DNA from: Bradyrhizobium huanghuaihaiense
GTDB lineage: Bacteria > Pseudomonadota > Alphaproteobacteria > Rhizobiales > Xanthobacteraceae
Length of the DNA stretch: 64,000 nucleotides
NCBI RefSeq assembly: GCF_007830635.1
Contig: NZ_VLLA01000015.1
Location: forward strand, 157,124-221,123
Direction of reading: 5' to 3'
Part shown: one piece after another, positions 1 through 8,276 of the stretch
Layout of the letters: each line of letters begins with the position of its first letter
How positions within the stretch are numbered: position 1 is the stretch's first letter
Notes under the pieces: generated by a model
What the model saw: only the letters and a program-made list of their open reading frames with translations
The model's database searches: none
Told to the model about the DNA's origin: nothing
Made by a program: the position numbers and the translations under genes

Positions 1-60
1 ATGAGCGCAGCGACATGCGGGACCAGTCGCCCCGGATATCGCTTCGCTCATCCGGGCTAC
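1..60. repeat. Palindromic intergenic repeat, left arm cut by window edge
   Basis: Bases 1-7 (ATGAGCG) pair with CGCTCAT at 45-51, and the right arm continues into ATCCGGGCTAC (50-60). The same arm sequence occurs in the complete copy at 20830-20919, so the left outer arm should lie just before base 1. Confidence 0.6.
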
Positions 61-98
61 GGCAGTCTCTATACGGCTACGCAGCGTTGCTGCTAATC

Positions 99-143
99 CC
101 GTCATCCCCGCGCAATGGCGAAGCCATTGTCGCTGGATGACGG
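99..143. repeat. Palindromic repeat, CGTCATCC family
   Basis: CCGTCATCC (99-107) pairs with GGATGACGG (135-143), and inside it AATGGC (114-119) pairs with GCCATT (123-128). The start resembles that of the longer element at 1723-1897. The rest of the 372-base stretch before the first gene shows nothing coding; the only signal is AGGGG about 8 bases before the ATG at 373. Confidence 0.6.
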
Positions 144-372
144 TGATGGAGCTTGCCATGCAAATTCGGCTTGCTGCCATTTGCGCCATAAACGGCCCGA
201 AGCGGGCCCACATAGGTTGACCTTTTTACCGCCAGCCAGTTGGATGCGCGCGCAACGAGGCACGACGACATTCTATCGTGGATCTGGAGAGGTCGACGAT
301 CAGGCCTGAGCCCGCGCGGGGTTTTGGGCGATCCGCCGTGGACGGTGCCTCAGAGTTCGACAGGGGCTTCTC

Positions 373-1677
373 ATGACCTTTTCCAGCATCTTCGCGCAGT
401 TCGTTGCCCTCCTCGGCGGCATCGCGCTGCAATGGCGCAAGCTCTCGGGCACCGAGCCGCCGCCCGCCTGGGGCCAGACGCCCGCCATTCCCGAAGCCAA
501 GCCGCAGGGCGCGATCCCGACGCTGAAAATGCCGACCGCGCGCGGCTGGAACGAGGGCCAGAAGCCGACCGTCGCGCCCGGGCTCAAGGTCAATGCGTTC
601 GCAACCGGCCTCGACCATCCGCGCTGGATCGAGGTGCTGCCCAACGGCGACGTCCTGATTGCGGAGGCAACCCAGATCGCAGGTGCTCCGCGCAGCGTGT
701 TTCACTACGCGATGCAGGCGACGATGCGGCGCGCCGCCGCGCTCGGCGTCTCCGCCAACCGCATCACGCTCTTGCGCGACCAGGACGGTGACGGCGTCGC
801 CGAAGTGCGCGGCGCCTTCATGGAGAATCTCAACCAGCCGTTCGGCATGGCGCTGGTCGGCGACACTTTCTACGTCGGCAACACCGACGGCGTGATGGCC
901 TTCCCTTACATCGCCAATGCCGACCGCATCACTGCGCCGGGCAAGCGGCTGACCACCTTCAAGCCGGCCGGGCACTGGACGCGCAGCCTGCTCGCGAGCC
1001 CCGACGGCAAGAAGCTCTATGCCGGCGTCGGCTCGCTCAGCAACATCGCAGAGATGGGCATGGAGGTCGAGCAAGGCCGCGCCGCGGTCTACGAGCTCGA
1101 TCTCGCCGCCGGCACGCATCGCATTTTTGGCGCGGGCTTGCGCAACCCGGTCGGTCTTGCCTGGGAGCCGAACACAGGCGTGCTCTGGACCGTCGTCAAC
1201 GAGCGCGACGGGCTGGGCGATGAGACGCCGCCCGACTATCTCACCTCGGTGCGCGACGGCGGCTTCTACGGCTGGCCCTATTGCTACTGGGGCAAGACGG
1301 TCGACGACCGCGTGCCGCAGGATCCGGCGATGGTCGCCAAGGCGATTCAACCGGACTATGCACTGGGCGGCCACACCGCCTCGCTCGGCCTGTGCTGGAT
1401 GCCCGCGGGCACCCTGCCCGGCTTCGGAGACGGCATGGTGATCGGCCAGCATGGCTCGTGGAATCGCAGCAAGCTGTCCGGCTACAAGCTGGTGTTCATC
1501 CCGTTTGAGAACGGAAGGCCCTCCGGCCCCGGTCGCGACATCCTGTCGGGCTTCCTGTCGGCGGACGAGAAGGAATCCTACGGCCGTCCGGTGGGCGTCG
1601 TGATCGGCCCCGACAAGAAGTCGCTGCTGATGGCCGACGACGTCGGCAACGTGATCTGGCGCGTGACGGGCGCGTGA
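373..1677 (+). CDS. PQQ-type sorbosone/glucose dehydrogenase family protein
   Basis: A 434-residue protein of the soluble glucose/sorbosone dehydrogenase beta-propeller family. These are usually periplasmic, quinoprotein-like enzymes that oxidise sugars or aldoses. Visible family features are the HPRWIEVLPNGDVLIAEA stretch near residue 82, GLRNPVGLAWEP near 258, a GGFYGWPYCYWG segment, and the late QHGSWNRS segment. Residues 5-20 are hydrophobic and could be a membrane anchor or weak export signal; no clean signal-peptidase site follows. The ATG at 373 has AGGGG about 8 bases upstream. It stands alone between palindromic repeats, with no cytochrome or PQQ synthesis gene beside it. Substrate and true PQQ use cannot be told from sequence. 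Confidence 0.85.
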   Translation: MTFSSIFAQFVALLGGIALQWRKLSGTEPPPAWGQTPAIPEAKPQGAIPTLKMPTARGWNEGQKPTVAPGLKVNAFATGLDHPRWIEVLPNGDVLIAEATQIAGAPRSVFHYAMQATMRRAAALGVSANRITLLRDQDGDGVAEVRGAFMENLNQPFGMALVGDTFYVGNTDGVMAFPYIANADRITAPGKRLTTFKPAGHWTRSLLASPDGKKLYAGVGSLSNIAEMGMEVEQGRAAVYELDLAAGTHRIFGAGLRNPVGLAWEPNTGVLWTVVNERDGLGDETPPDYLTSVRDGGFYGWPYCYWGKTVDDRVPQDPAMVAKAIQPDYALGGHTASLGLCWMPAGTLPGFGDGMVIGQHGSWNRSKLSGYKLVFIPFENGRPSGPGRDILSGFLSADEKESYGRPVGVVIGPDKKSLLMADDVGNVIWRVTGA

Positions 1678-1722
1678 GACGAAATATGTGGAGATAGGCG
1701 CCACGGCGATCGCATATTCGTT

Positions 1723-1897
1723 CCGTCATCCCCGCGCGAGCGCATAGCGCTCGTCGCTGGAGGTGCGAAACACGGGGCGCAACGCGCCACGTGGGGAGCC
1801 TCGAAGGATGAACGGCCGCGATGCAGCCGGGCCGTCGTCCTTCGAGGCTTGCTCTGCGGCGCATCTGCGCCGCAAAGCAAGCGCCTCAGGATGACGG
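1723..1897. repeat. Long compound palindromic repeat
   Basis: The outer arms are CCGTCATCC and GGATGACGG. Inside are three smaller hairpins: GAGCGC-ATA-GCGCTC (1738-1752); a stem built on CCTCGAAGGA (1799-1808) pairing with TCCTTCGAGG; and a stem starting GCTTGC at about 1847 and closing with GCAAGC. It lies between the convergent genes 373-1677 and 1940-2764 and could end transcription from both sides. Confidence 0.65.
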
Positions 1898-1939
1898 TGA
1901 TAGAGCGCACCGCCGTCTGGGCTAGTTAAGCTTCAACCG

Positions 1940-2764
1940 TCACGTCCCCACACACAACGTGGCGCGCTGCTTGCGCAGCAGCGCGATCACGGACAGTGCG
2001 GTGATCAATCCGGTCTTGGGATTCTCGGACGGGATGTTCTCGATCGACATCGAGAAGCGCGCCGAATCCGCCTCGACCTCGACGCGATGAACGTTGCGCG
2101 TCACGGTCGGGTCGGCCCAAACCTGCATCTGGGTGCGATCGGGGCCGATGCCCGCCAGCGACAGCGCGACGGCGACGTTGACGTTCGCCGGAAAGCCCTT
2201 CGCCGCCTCGCGCGCGCTGCCCTCGAACAGTTTCAGCGGCTCGCGCAGATTGTCGATGTCGATGTTGTTCTGGACAATGAAGGGCGCGCCCTTCAGTCCG
2301 TCGATCGGCTTGCGCGTCACCATCTTCACCGAATGGATGGTGCCGATCGCGGCGGCGTTGACGGCATCGAGGCCGATCAGCGCGCCGGTCGGCACGATGA
2401 TGCGGCCGCCATTGGCGCGGGCGAGATCGACCAGATCGAAATTGTCGAGCAGCCCGCCGATGCTGACCACGACCGCGGCCCTGCCGCGCTTCACCGCGGG
2501 CTCGACGATCGCACGCAGCTGGCTGCTCGGCGCGCATTCGACCACGATGTCGGCGGCGTCGCCGAGCTGGTCGAGCGGCAGGATTTTCGGCGAGCGGCGC
2601 AGGCCGTTGATGAAGGCCTGATGCTTGGCGGGGTCGCGCACCGCCACGGCCGAGAGCGACAGGCCCTCGATGCCCTGATCGAGCGCGGCCGCAACCTTGG
2701 TGCCGATCGAGCCCAGGCCCGCGATGGCCACCCGCAATTCGCTCGAAGCCTTCTGATCCGTCAT
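1940..2764 (-). CDS. Aspartate dehydrogenase-like NAD(P)-dependent oxidoreductase
   Basis: A 274-residue protein of the L-aspartate dehydrogenase (DUF108/NadX-like) family, which interconverts aspartate and iminosuccinate with NAD(P). The N-terminal Rossmann motif GLGSIG lies at about 17-22. The C-terminal half carries the family NVHRVEVEA and NPKTG segments, where the catalytic His lies. The ATG at 2764 is preferred over the one at 2794 because GAAGGTG sits just upstream of it. The LysR gene ends about 40 bases upstream on the same strand, so the two may share a transcript that diverges from a tartrate permease and dehydrogenase. That context suggests an oxidoreductase acting on a C4 dicarboxylate-derived compound rather than NAD biosynthesis; no nadA or nadC is nearby. 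Confidence 0.8.
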   Translation of the reverse strand: MTDQKASSELRVAIAGLGSIGTKVAAALDQGIEGLSLSAVAVRDPAKHQAFINGLRRSPKILPLDQLGDAADIVVECAPSSQLRAIVEPAVKRGRAAVVVSIGGLLDNFDLVDLARANGGRIIVPTGALIGLDAVNAAAIGTIHSVKMVTRKPIDGLKGAPFIVQNNIDIDNLREPLKLFEGSAREAAKGFPANVNVAVALSLAGIGPDRTQMQVWADPTVTRNVHRVEVEADSARFSMSIENIPSENPKTGLITALSVIALLRKQRATLCVGT

Positions 2765-2800
2765 CGCATCACCTTCTGTCCAGGCCGATGTCATAGCCTC

Positions 2801-3718
2801 TCAAGCCTCCCGCGCATAGCTGCGCAGGCGCGCCTCCAGCACGGCCAGCATGGCATCGCGGGCCGGATCGCGCGAGCCGCGCAGCCAGGCGGCGGCGAGC
2901 GGTAGGCGGCCGACCGGGCCGCCCTGCTTCGGCCGAAGCGGCACGAAGCGCACGCCTGAGACCGCCATCCGCGTGGTCCAGCGCGGCACAATGGCAACCC
3001 CGAGCTTCGTTGCCACCAGATGGATGATGGTCTGCTTTTCGTCGGCGACCTGCACGATGCGCGGCGTGAGGCCGGCCTGCTCGAACAGTTTTATCGTGAG
3101 GTCGTGGCTGTGCGGCCGCGAGCGGCGGTCCGGCACCAGCATCGCCTCGTCGGCGATCTGCGCCAGCGTGATCGACTTTCGCTCGGCCAGCGCATGCCGC
3201 TGCGGGAACGCCACGATGGCGGTCTCCTGGAGCAGGTCGCGGAATTCGAGACGCTTGTCCGCACTGTCGGGCGGGCGGACGAAGGCGAGATCGAGCGCGC
3301 CGGTCAAAATCTTTGGCAGCAGCCGGACCGTCTTGTCCTCGAGCAGCTGCACCGCGATGTCGGGATGCTTGTCGCGGAAGTCGCGCAGCAGCGGCGGCAG
3401 GAGCCCGGCCGCCGCGCTGTCGATGGCGCCGATCCGCAGCCGCCGCGCGGCTCCCGCACGCGAGCGATTGCGAAGGTTGTTCTCGACCGCCTCGACCTTG
3501 GCGAGGATGGCGCGGGCATCGCGCAGCAGCGTGGTGCCATCCTCGGTGAGCGAGACCGCGCGCGTGGTTCGCGCAAACAGCCGTGTGCCGAGATCCTCCT
3601 CAAGCAGCCTGATCTGGCGGCCGAGCGCGGAGGGCAGCATCTGGAGCTGCTGCGCCGCATGGCCGAAATGCAGCTGCTCGGCTGCCGCCACGAAGCATCG
3701 AAGCTGATGCAATTCCAT
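2801..3718 (-). CDS. LysR-family transcriptional regulator (TtuA-like position)
   Basis: 305 residues, the normal LysR length. Residues 1-60 form the winged helix-turn-helix (MELHQLRCFVAAAEQLHFG, then the LPSALGRQIRLLEEDLG recognition region). The rest is the periplasmic-binding-like effector domain. It is divergent from the MFS permease and tartrate dehydrogenase, the arrangement of ttuA with ttuB/ttuC in Agrobacterium vitis tartrate utilisation. The 155-base shared spacer holds a T-rich box with TTATA-N11-TATAA symmetry, where this regulator probably binds. The effector is inferred to be tartrate, malate or a related acid. Confidence 0.88.
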   Translation of the reverse strand: MELHQLRCFVAAAEQLHFGHAAQQLQMLPSALGRQIRLLEEDLGTRLFARTTRAVSLTEDGTTLLRDARAILAKVEAVENNLRNRSRAGAARRLRIGAIDSAAAGLLPPLLRDFRDKHPDIAVQLLEDKTVRLLPKILTGALDLAFVRPPDSADKRLEFRDLLQETAIVAFPQRHALAERKSITLAQIADEAMLVPDRRSRPHSHDLTIKLFEQAGLTPRIVQVADEKQTIIHLVATKLGVAIVPRWTTRMAVSGVRFVPLRPKQGGPVGRLPLAAAWLRGSRDPARDAMLAVLEARLRSYAREA

Positions 3719-3748
3719 TCCGGATCCTCTCGTCTCGCCTGGCGAGGA

Positions 3749-3769
3749 TTATATCATTTTTTTGTATAA
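3749..3769. promoter_or_regulatory. LysR-type operator (TTATA-N11-TATAA)
   Basis: A perfect inverted repeat: TTATA at 3749-3753, 11 T-rich bases, TATAA at 3765-3769. It fits the general LysR T-N11-A pattern and lies 31 bases upstream of the lysR start, between divergent genes. It stands out as AT-rich in a GC-rich region. Confidence 0.6.
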
Positions 3770-3873
3770 ACTAGCGCCGATTGAGTCCCTCTCCTTCCCC
3801 CGCCTAGGCTTGTTGCAGGCAGGGCCCCTCGGGTCCGCCGACACAACAACAAGCCGGAACCGAGGAGGCCAGG

Positions 3874-5172
3874 GTGGCGAGCGAGATTCAGACGCGCGTG
3901 CTGCGCAAGATCACTTGGCGCATCGTTCCCTTCATCATGCTGCTGTACTTCGTCGCCTTCATCGACCGCGTCAATATCGGCTTCGCCTCGCTGACGATGA
4001 ACAAGGACATCGGCCTGTCGCCGGCGGTCTACGGCTTCGGCGCCGGCATCTTCTTCTGGGGCTATTTCCTGTTCGAGGTGCCCTCCAACATCATCCTGCA
4101 CAAGATCGGCGCGCGGATCTGGATCGCGCGGGTGATGATCACCTGGGGCCTGGTCTCGGCCGCGATGGCCTTCGTGCAAGGGCCGACCAGCTTCTACATC
4201 CTGCGCTTCCTGCTCGGCGTTGCGGAGGCCGGCTTCTTTCCCGGCATCATCCTCTACCTCTCCTACTGGTTCCCGGCGCGGCAGCGCGCCGCGGTGACCG
4301 CGCTGTTCATGGCGGCGGCGCCGCTCTCGACGGTGCTGGGCTCGCCGATCTCGGGCGCGCTGCTAGAGATGGACGGACTGCTCGGCTTTAGGGGTTGGCA
4401 ATGGCTGTTCGTGCTGGAGGCGCTGCCGGCCCTGCTGCTCGGCTTCGTCGTGCTCGGCTTCCTCACCGACCGCCCCGAGAAGGCGAAATGGCTCACTGAT
4501 GACGAGCGGCGCTGGCTGGTCGAGACCATGAACGTGGAAACCACCAGCAAGGCCGCGACCGCGAGCCACAGCATCTGGCGGGGCCTCGCCGATCCGCGCG
4601 TGCTGGCGCTGTCGCTGATCTATTTCGGCACCTCGGCCGGCCTCTACACGCTCGGCGTCTGGGCGCCGCAGATCATCAAGCAGTTCGGCCTGTCCTCGCT
4701 CCAGGTCGGCTTCCTCAATGCGCTGCCGGCGACCGCCGCCGTCGTCGCCATGATCCTGTGGGCGCGGCATTCGGACCGCACCGGCGAGCGCACCTGGCAC
4801 GTCGTCTGGGCCTGCCTGATAGCGGCTGCGGGCCTTGCCTATGCAGGCCTGGCGGCGGGCGTAGTTGCCGTGCTGGTCGCGCTGACGCTCGTGAATATCG
4901 GCATCTCCTCCGCAAAACCTCCGCTGTGGAGCATGCCGACGCTGTTCCTGTCCGGCCCCGCGGCCGCGGCGGGAATCGCCACCATCAACTCCATCGGCAA
5001 TCTCGGCGGCTTCGTCGGCCCCGCCATGATCGGCTGGATCAAGGACCAGACCGGCAGCTTTGTCGGCGGTCTCTATTTCGTCAGCGGCCTGCTCGTTCTC
5101 TCCGCCGTCCTGACCCTGCTATTGTCGCGCGCGAAAACCGCGCCCGTCGAACCCGTCCCGCAATCCCACTGA
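3874..5172 (+). CDS. MFS transporter, anion:cation symporter family, TtuB-like
   Basis: 432 residues with about 12 membrane segments and a long central loop near 215-235. The segment FVAFIDRVNIGFASLTMNKD (about 29-48) and the GVAEAGFFPGIILYLSYWFP region are typical of the anion:cation symporter branch that takes up tartrate, phthalate, hexuronates and similar acids across the inner membrane. The start is GTG at 3874, supported by GAGGAGG at 3862-3868; no ATG fits as well. The tartrate dehydrogenase gene begins 21 bases downstream on the same strand, so permease and enzyme should be co-expressed. The substrate is inferred to be tartrate or D-malate from this context. Confidence 0.87.
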   Translation: MASEIQTRVLRKITWRIVPFIMLLYFVAFIDRVNIGFASLTMNKDIGLSPAVYGFGAGIFFWGYFLFEVPSNIILHKIGARIWIARVMITWGLVSAAMAFVQGPTSFYILRFLLGVAEAGFFPGIILYLSYWFPARQRAAVTALFMAAAPLSTVLGSPISGALLEMDGLLGFRGWQWLFVLEALPALLLGFVVLGFLTDRPEKAKWLTDDERRWLVETMNVETTSKAATASHSIWRGLADPRVLALSLIYFGTSAGLYTLGVWAPQIIKQFGLSSLQVGFLNALPATAAVVAMILWARHSDRTGERTWHVVWACLIAAAGLAYAGLAAGVVAVLVALTLVNIGISSAKPPLWSMPTLFLSGPAAAAGIATINSIGNLGGFVGPAMIGWIKDQTGSFVGGLYFVSGLLVLSAVLTLLLSRAKTAPVEPVPQSH

Positions 5173-5193
5173 TATCTCAAACGGAGCCTTCCC

Positions 5194-6267
5194 ATGCGCA
5201 CCCATTCGATTGCAGCCATTCCCGCCGACGGCATCGGCCCCGAGGTGATATCGGCCGGCGTCCGCGTGCTGGAGGCTCTGGCAAAACGCAGCGGCGATCT
5301 CGCCTTCAACGTCAAGACGTTCGATTGGGGCTCCGACTATTACAAGAAGCACGGCGTGATGATGCCGGCGGACGGCCTCACTGAGCTGAAGAAGTTCGAC
5401 GCGATCTACTTCGGCGCGGTCGGCGCGCCTGATGTCCCCGACCACATCACGCTGTGGGGCCTGCGCCTGCCGATCTGCCAGGGCTTTGACCAATACGCCA
5501 ATGTGCGGCCGACCAAGATTTTGCCCGGCGTCGCCTCGCCGCTGCGCAATGTCGGCGTCGGCGATCTCGACTGGGTGATCGTGCGCGAGAACTCGGAAGG
5601 CGAATATGCCGGCATGGGCGGCCGCGCCCACAAGGACCTGCCTGAGGAGGTCGGCACCGAGGTTGCTGTCTTCACCCGCGTCGGCGTCACCCGCATCATG
5701 CGCTATGCATTCCAGCTCGCGCAGTCGCGTCCGCGCAGATTCCTGACCGTCGTGACCAAGTCGAACGCGCAGCGCCATGGCATGGTGATGTGGGACGAGA
5801 TCGCAGCCGAGGTCGCCGGCGAATTCCCCGACGTGACCTGGGACAAGATGCTGGTCGACGCCATGACGGTGCGGATGACGCTGCATCCGAAGAGCCTCGA
5901 CACCATCGTCGCCACCAACCTGCACGCCGACATCCTCTCCGATCTCGCCGGCGCGCTGGCCGGCAGCCTCGGCGTCGCGCCGACCGGCAATATCGATCCG
6001 CAGCGCCGCTTCCCCTCGATGTTCGAGCCGATCCACGGCTCGGCCTTCGACATCACCGGCAAGGGCATCGCCAATCCGGTCGCGACGTTCTGGACCGGCG
6101 CGCAGATGCTCGAGCATCTCGGCGAGAAGGATGCGGCCAGCCGATTGATGGCAGCAGTCGAGCGCGTCTGCGCGGCCGGCGTGCTGACACCCGACGTCGG
6201 GGGCAAGGCGACGACGAAGGACGTGACCGATGCCGTGATCGACGCAATCCACGGCTCGAACGTCTAG
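5194..6267 (+). CDS. Tartrate dehydrogenase / D-malate dehydrogenase (decarboxylating)
   Basis: 357 residues of the isocitrate/isopropylmalate dehydrogenase superfamily, close in character to TtuC/DmlA, which oxidise tartrate and oxidatively decarboxylate D-malate using NAD and Mn2+. Visible hallmarks are ADGIGPEVI (about 10-18), GAVGAPDVPDHITLWGLRLP (about 74-93), the ENSEGEYAG substrate loop, and the FEPIHGSAFDITGKGIANP segment near residue 280. LWGLRLP rather than the LeuB pattern favours the tartrate/D-malate subfamily. It follows the MFS gene by 21 bases, forming a transport-plus-catabolism pair facing the LysR gene. LeuB is the alternative, but leuC and leuD are absent here. Confidence 0.88.
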   Translation: MRTHSIAAIPADGIGPEVISAGVRVLEALAKRSGDLAFNVKTFDWGSDYYKKHGVMMPADGLTELKKFDAIYFGAVGAPDVPDHITLWGLRLPICQGFDQYANVRPTKILPGVASPLRNVGVGDLDWVIVRENSEGEYAGMGGRAHKDLPEEVGTEVAVFTRVGVTRIMRYAFQLAQSRPRRFLTVVTKSNAQRHGMVMWDEIAAEVAGEFPDVTWDKMLVDAMTVRMTLHPKSLDTIVATNLHADILSDLAGALAGSLGVAPTGNIDPQRRFPSMFEPIHGSAFDITGKGIANPVATFWTGAQMLEHLGEKDAASRLMAAVERVCAAGVLTPDVGGKATTKDVTDAVIDAIHGSNV

Positions 6268-6303
6268 TTGGCCAACGCGAGTTTCGGCCGGCCGATCGCG
6301 ACG

Positions 6304-7182
6304 TCACCGCACGCCGTAGCGGGCGAACGCGTCGGCGATCTTGAGGTCGATGAGCTTTGCCGCCGAGACGTCACGATCGCCGCCGGCGTTGTCGCCCTGC
6401 CTGAGCCTGGCAAGTCCGCGTCCATAGAGCGCGCTTGCCAGGTTTGGCGCCAGCCGCAGCGCGGAATCGTAGTCGTCGATGGCCGCGGCGAACTGCCCCA
6501 TCTTCAGATGGATCAGCGCGCGTGAATCGTATGTCGCGGCATCGTTGGATACCGACTGAATCACCTTATCGCAATCGTCGAGCCCGGCCTGCAGGTCGCC
6601 GATGATCGCTCGCGTCCAGCAGCGTCCGCTCCGCGCCCACGTCAAGTTCGGATCGAGGCGAATGGCCTCGTCGAAATCCCGCGCGGCCCGATCATACTGG
6701 TTCAGCTTCAGGTGGGCTTCGGCGCGGTTGGCGAAGGCGTTGCCATAGGCCGGGTTGAGCCTGATCGCCTCGTCGAAGGACTTGACCGCGTCCTCATATG
6801 CTCCCTTCCTCAAATAGGCGACGCCGCGATTATTGACCGGCTTGACATAGCCTTTGGCGAGCTCGATCGCCCGATCGAAATCGCTGATCGCGCGGTCGTA
6901 CTCCGCCGCGGCGGCATAGGCGTTGCCGCGATTGTTGTAAGCCAGAGCCAGCGCCTCCGGCTTGGCATCGCCCGAACTGATGAGCGCCGTACAGCCGGCG
7001 ATCCGAACCTGGGCCGGAATGCTGTCCGTACCGTTGCACTGCGCAATGCTCTGGAGATGACTTTTCTTCTGCGGCTGCTGCGCGACCGCGGACGAGGGCT
7101 GCTGCGCGACCGCGGACGAGCCGATCGACAGCAGCACGAGAACGGGCGCTACGCTGTCGATAATGGCAGCCCTGATCGTCAT
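6304..7182 (-). CDS. Secreted/periplasmic TPR-repeat protein
   Basis: A 292-residue protein with an N-terminal signal peptide (hydrophobic core about 8-22, likely cleavage after AVA). A Cys-containing linker follows, then five to six tetratricopeptide repeats from about residue 78 to 275, such as AYNNRGNAYAAAAEYDRAIS and the AFANRAEAHLKLNQYDRAAR unit. TPRs bind other proteins; no enzymatic domain is seen. An exact 24-base tandem duplication (7073-7120) doubles the octapeptide SSAVAQQP just after the signal peptide. Its start is 12 bases after the stop of the FecR-domain gene, so the two are almost certainly one transcript and likely act together at the cell envelope. Confidence 0.8.
   Translation of the reverse strand: MTIRAAIIDSVAPVLVLLSIGSSAVAQQPSSAVAQQPQKKSHLQSIAQCNGTDSIPAQVRIAGCTALISSGDAKPEALALAYNNRGNAYAAAAEYDRAISDFDRAIELAKGYVKPVNNRGVAYLRKGAYEDAVKSFDEAIRLNPAYGNAFANRAEAHLKLNQYDRAARDFDEAIRLDPNLTWARSGRCWTRAIIGDLQAGLDDCDKVIQSVSNDAATYDSRALIHLKMGQFAAAIDDYDSALRLAPNLASALYGRGLARLRQGDNAGGDRDVSAAKLIDLKIADAFARYGVR
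7073..7120. repeat. Exact 24-bp tandem duplication inside the TPR gene
   Basis: Bases 7073-7096 and 7097-7120 are identical and in frame, giving two copies of SSAVAQQP just after the signal peptide of the 6304-7182 protein. Confidence 0.9.
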
Positions 7183-7194
7183 GTCCGTGCCGCT

Positions 7195-7842
7195 TCAGCA
7201 TCCTCTGCAGATGTTCAGCCTGGGACCACCGCTCCCCTGCTCGGGCGCCGCAGCAGTCACGCGCTTCTTCACCAATTTGCTCTTGCCCTCTTCGATGAGG
7301 GTCGAGAACCTGACCGCGCCGTCATCCGCGACTTCGATATGCGGCGTGGTGCCCCGGATCCCCATCGTTGCAACGGGCGTATCGACTTTCATATCGCCGC
7401 TCTTCGCGATCTGGCCTGCAACAAAGGTCGCCGTTCCCTTGGCCAGATTGAAGAACGTTGCGTTGGACTTGCCCTCCGGCTCGTACACGTACTCGTCCAG
7501 GGTCATGCGCGCGTTGCTCGACAGATTGAACGACGAGCCGTCGCTGAAATTGATGCTGACCCGGCTGTCCGCCCCGGTTCGCACGACGTCGCGCAGATAC
7601 ACGACATCGCCGACCTTGGTTTGCGCAGCCGGATCGCCGAGCTTCGCCTGAACGACGACCGCACCTGCATGCTCGATCGAGACCGAGCCTGCAACGGCGA
7701 CGACCTTGCCGATGGGTTTCGGCACAACGTCCTCGGGGCCGCGTGTCGCGGGATTGACTTGAGCCTGCGCTGGCGCAGCGAGAACGCTCGCCGATGCCCA
7801 AATGAAGCCAGTGACCAAAACTGCAATCGTATGCCTGCACAT
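7195..7842 (-). CDS. Exported FecR-domain protein
   Basis: A 215-residue protein. The start is taken at 7842 (MCRHTIAVLVTGF) because a clear signal peptide begins there, with cleavage near APAQAQ, and GGAAAGGG lies just upstream; the longer reading frame to 8004 has a Cys/Ser/Arg-rich non-coding look. After the signal comes one FecR domain: an early VVAVAGSVSIEHAG strand, then VSINFSDGSSFNLSSNARM, and MKVDTPVATMGIRGTT. FecR in the strict sense is an anti-sigma factor with a cytoplasmic tail. Here there is no transmembrane anchor or sigma-binding tail, so it is a free envelope protein. The C-terminus ends ICRGC. Its domain resembles the N-terminus of the divergent 8277-12368 protein. Confidence 0.8.
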   Translation of the reverse strand: MCRHTIAVLVTGFIWASASVLAAPAQAQVNPATRGPEDVVPKPIGKVVAVAGSVSIEHAGAVVVQAKLGDPAAQTKVGDVVYLRDVVRTGADSRVSINFSDGSSFNLSSNARMTLDEYVYEPEGKSNATFFNLAKGTATFVAGQIAKSGDMKVDTPVATMGIRGTTPHIEVADDGAVRFSTLIEEGKSKLVKKRVTAAAPEQGSGGPRLNICRGC

Positions 7843-8083
7843 GACCCGCCCTTTCCGAGAAGATCTGCATGGCGCTTGATGGGAGCTATGTGAGCTTCGA
7901 CCAAGCTCGCAATTCGTGCATCGTGAATATCTACAACCTGGGTCGGTCCTAACGGACCTGCCCTCCAGAAGAAGCAATTCTTCCGCGCTCGATCTTAAGC
8001 CCAAGCCGTTTGCCTGGCCAGCGAAAGTGCGCTAGATATCGCATAGCTCAAGCGTCAACTTCTTGAGAGCGCAAATTGCTGTG

Positions 8084-8101
8084 GCGGAGAGATATCTCCG
8101 C
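8084..8101. promoter_or_regulatory. Inverted repeat in the divergent FecR/VCBS promoter region
   Basis: GCGGAGA (8084-8090), spacer GATA, TCTCCGC (8095-8101): a perfect 7-bp inverted repeat. It sits in the 434-base spacer between the two divergent FecR-domain genes and may be an operator. Nothing else coding is visible in 7843-8276. Confidence 0.35.
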
Positions 8102-8276
8102 TGAACCTGCCATCACCTTGGCAATACCTATAAAGTTCGCATTTCATATCAGACGTTTTCGGCGTGCAGGCCTGGGGTTGCTAGCGCCAAAAATTGCGCC
8201 CGCGGCGTAGCAAAACCGACAAGAAGACCGCGGCACCGCGCCGAGCCGGAATTGTTCGGCGCGCGAGGCTACGGCC

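Noticed and set aside
226..1704. 492-residue minus-strand frame opposite the sorbosone dehydrogenase-like gene
   Set aside because: Arg/His/Ala-rich antisense shadow typical of GC-rich genomes; the plus-strand frame has family motifs and a ribosome site.
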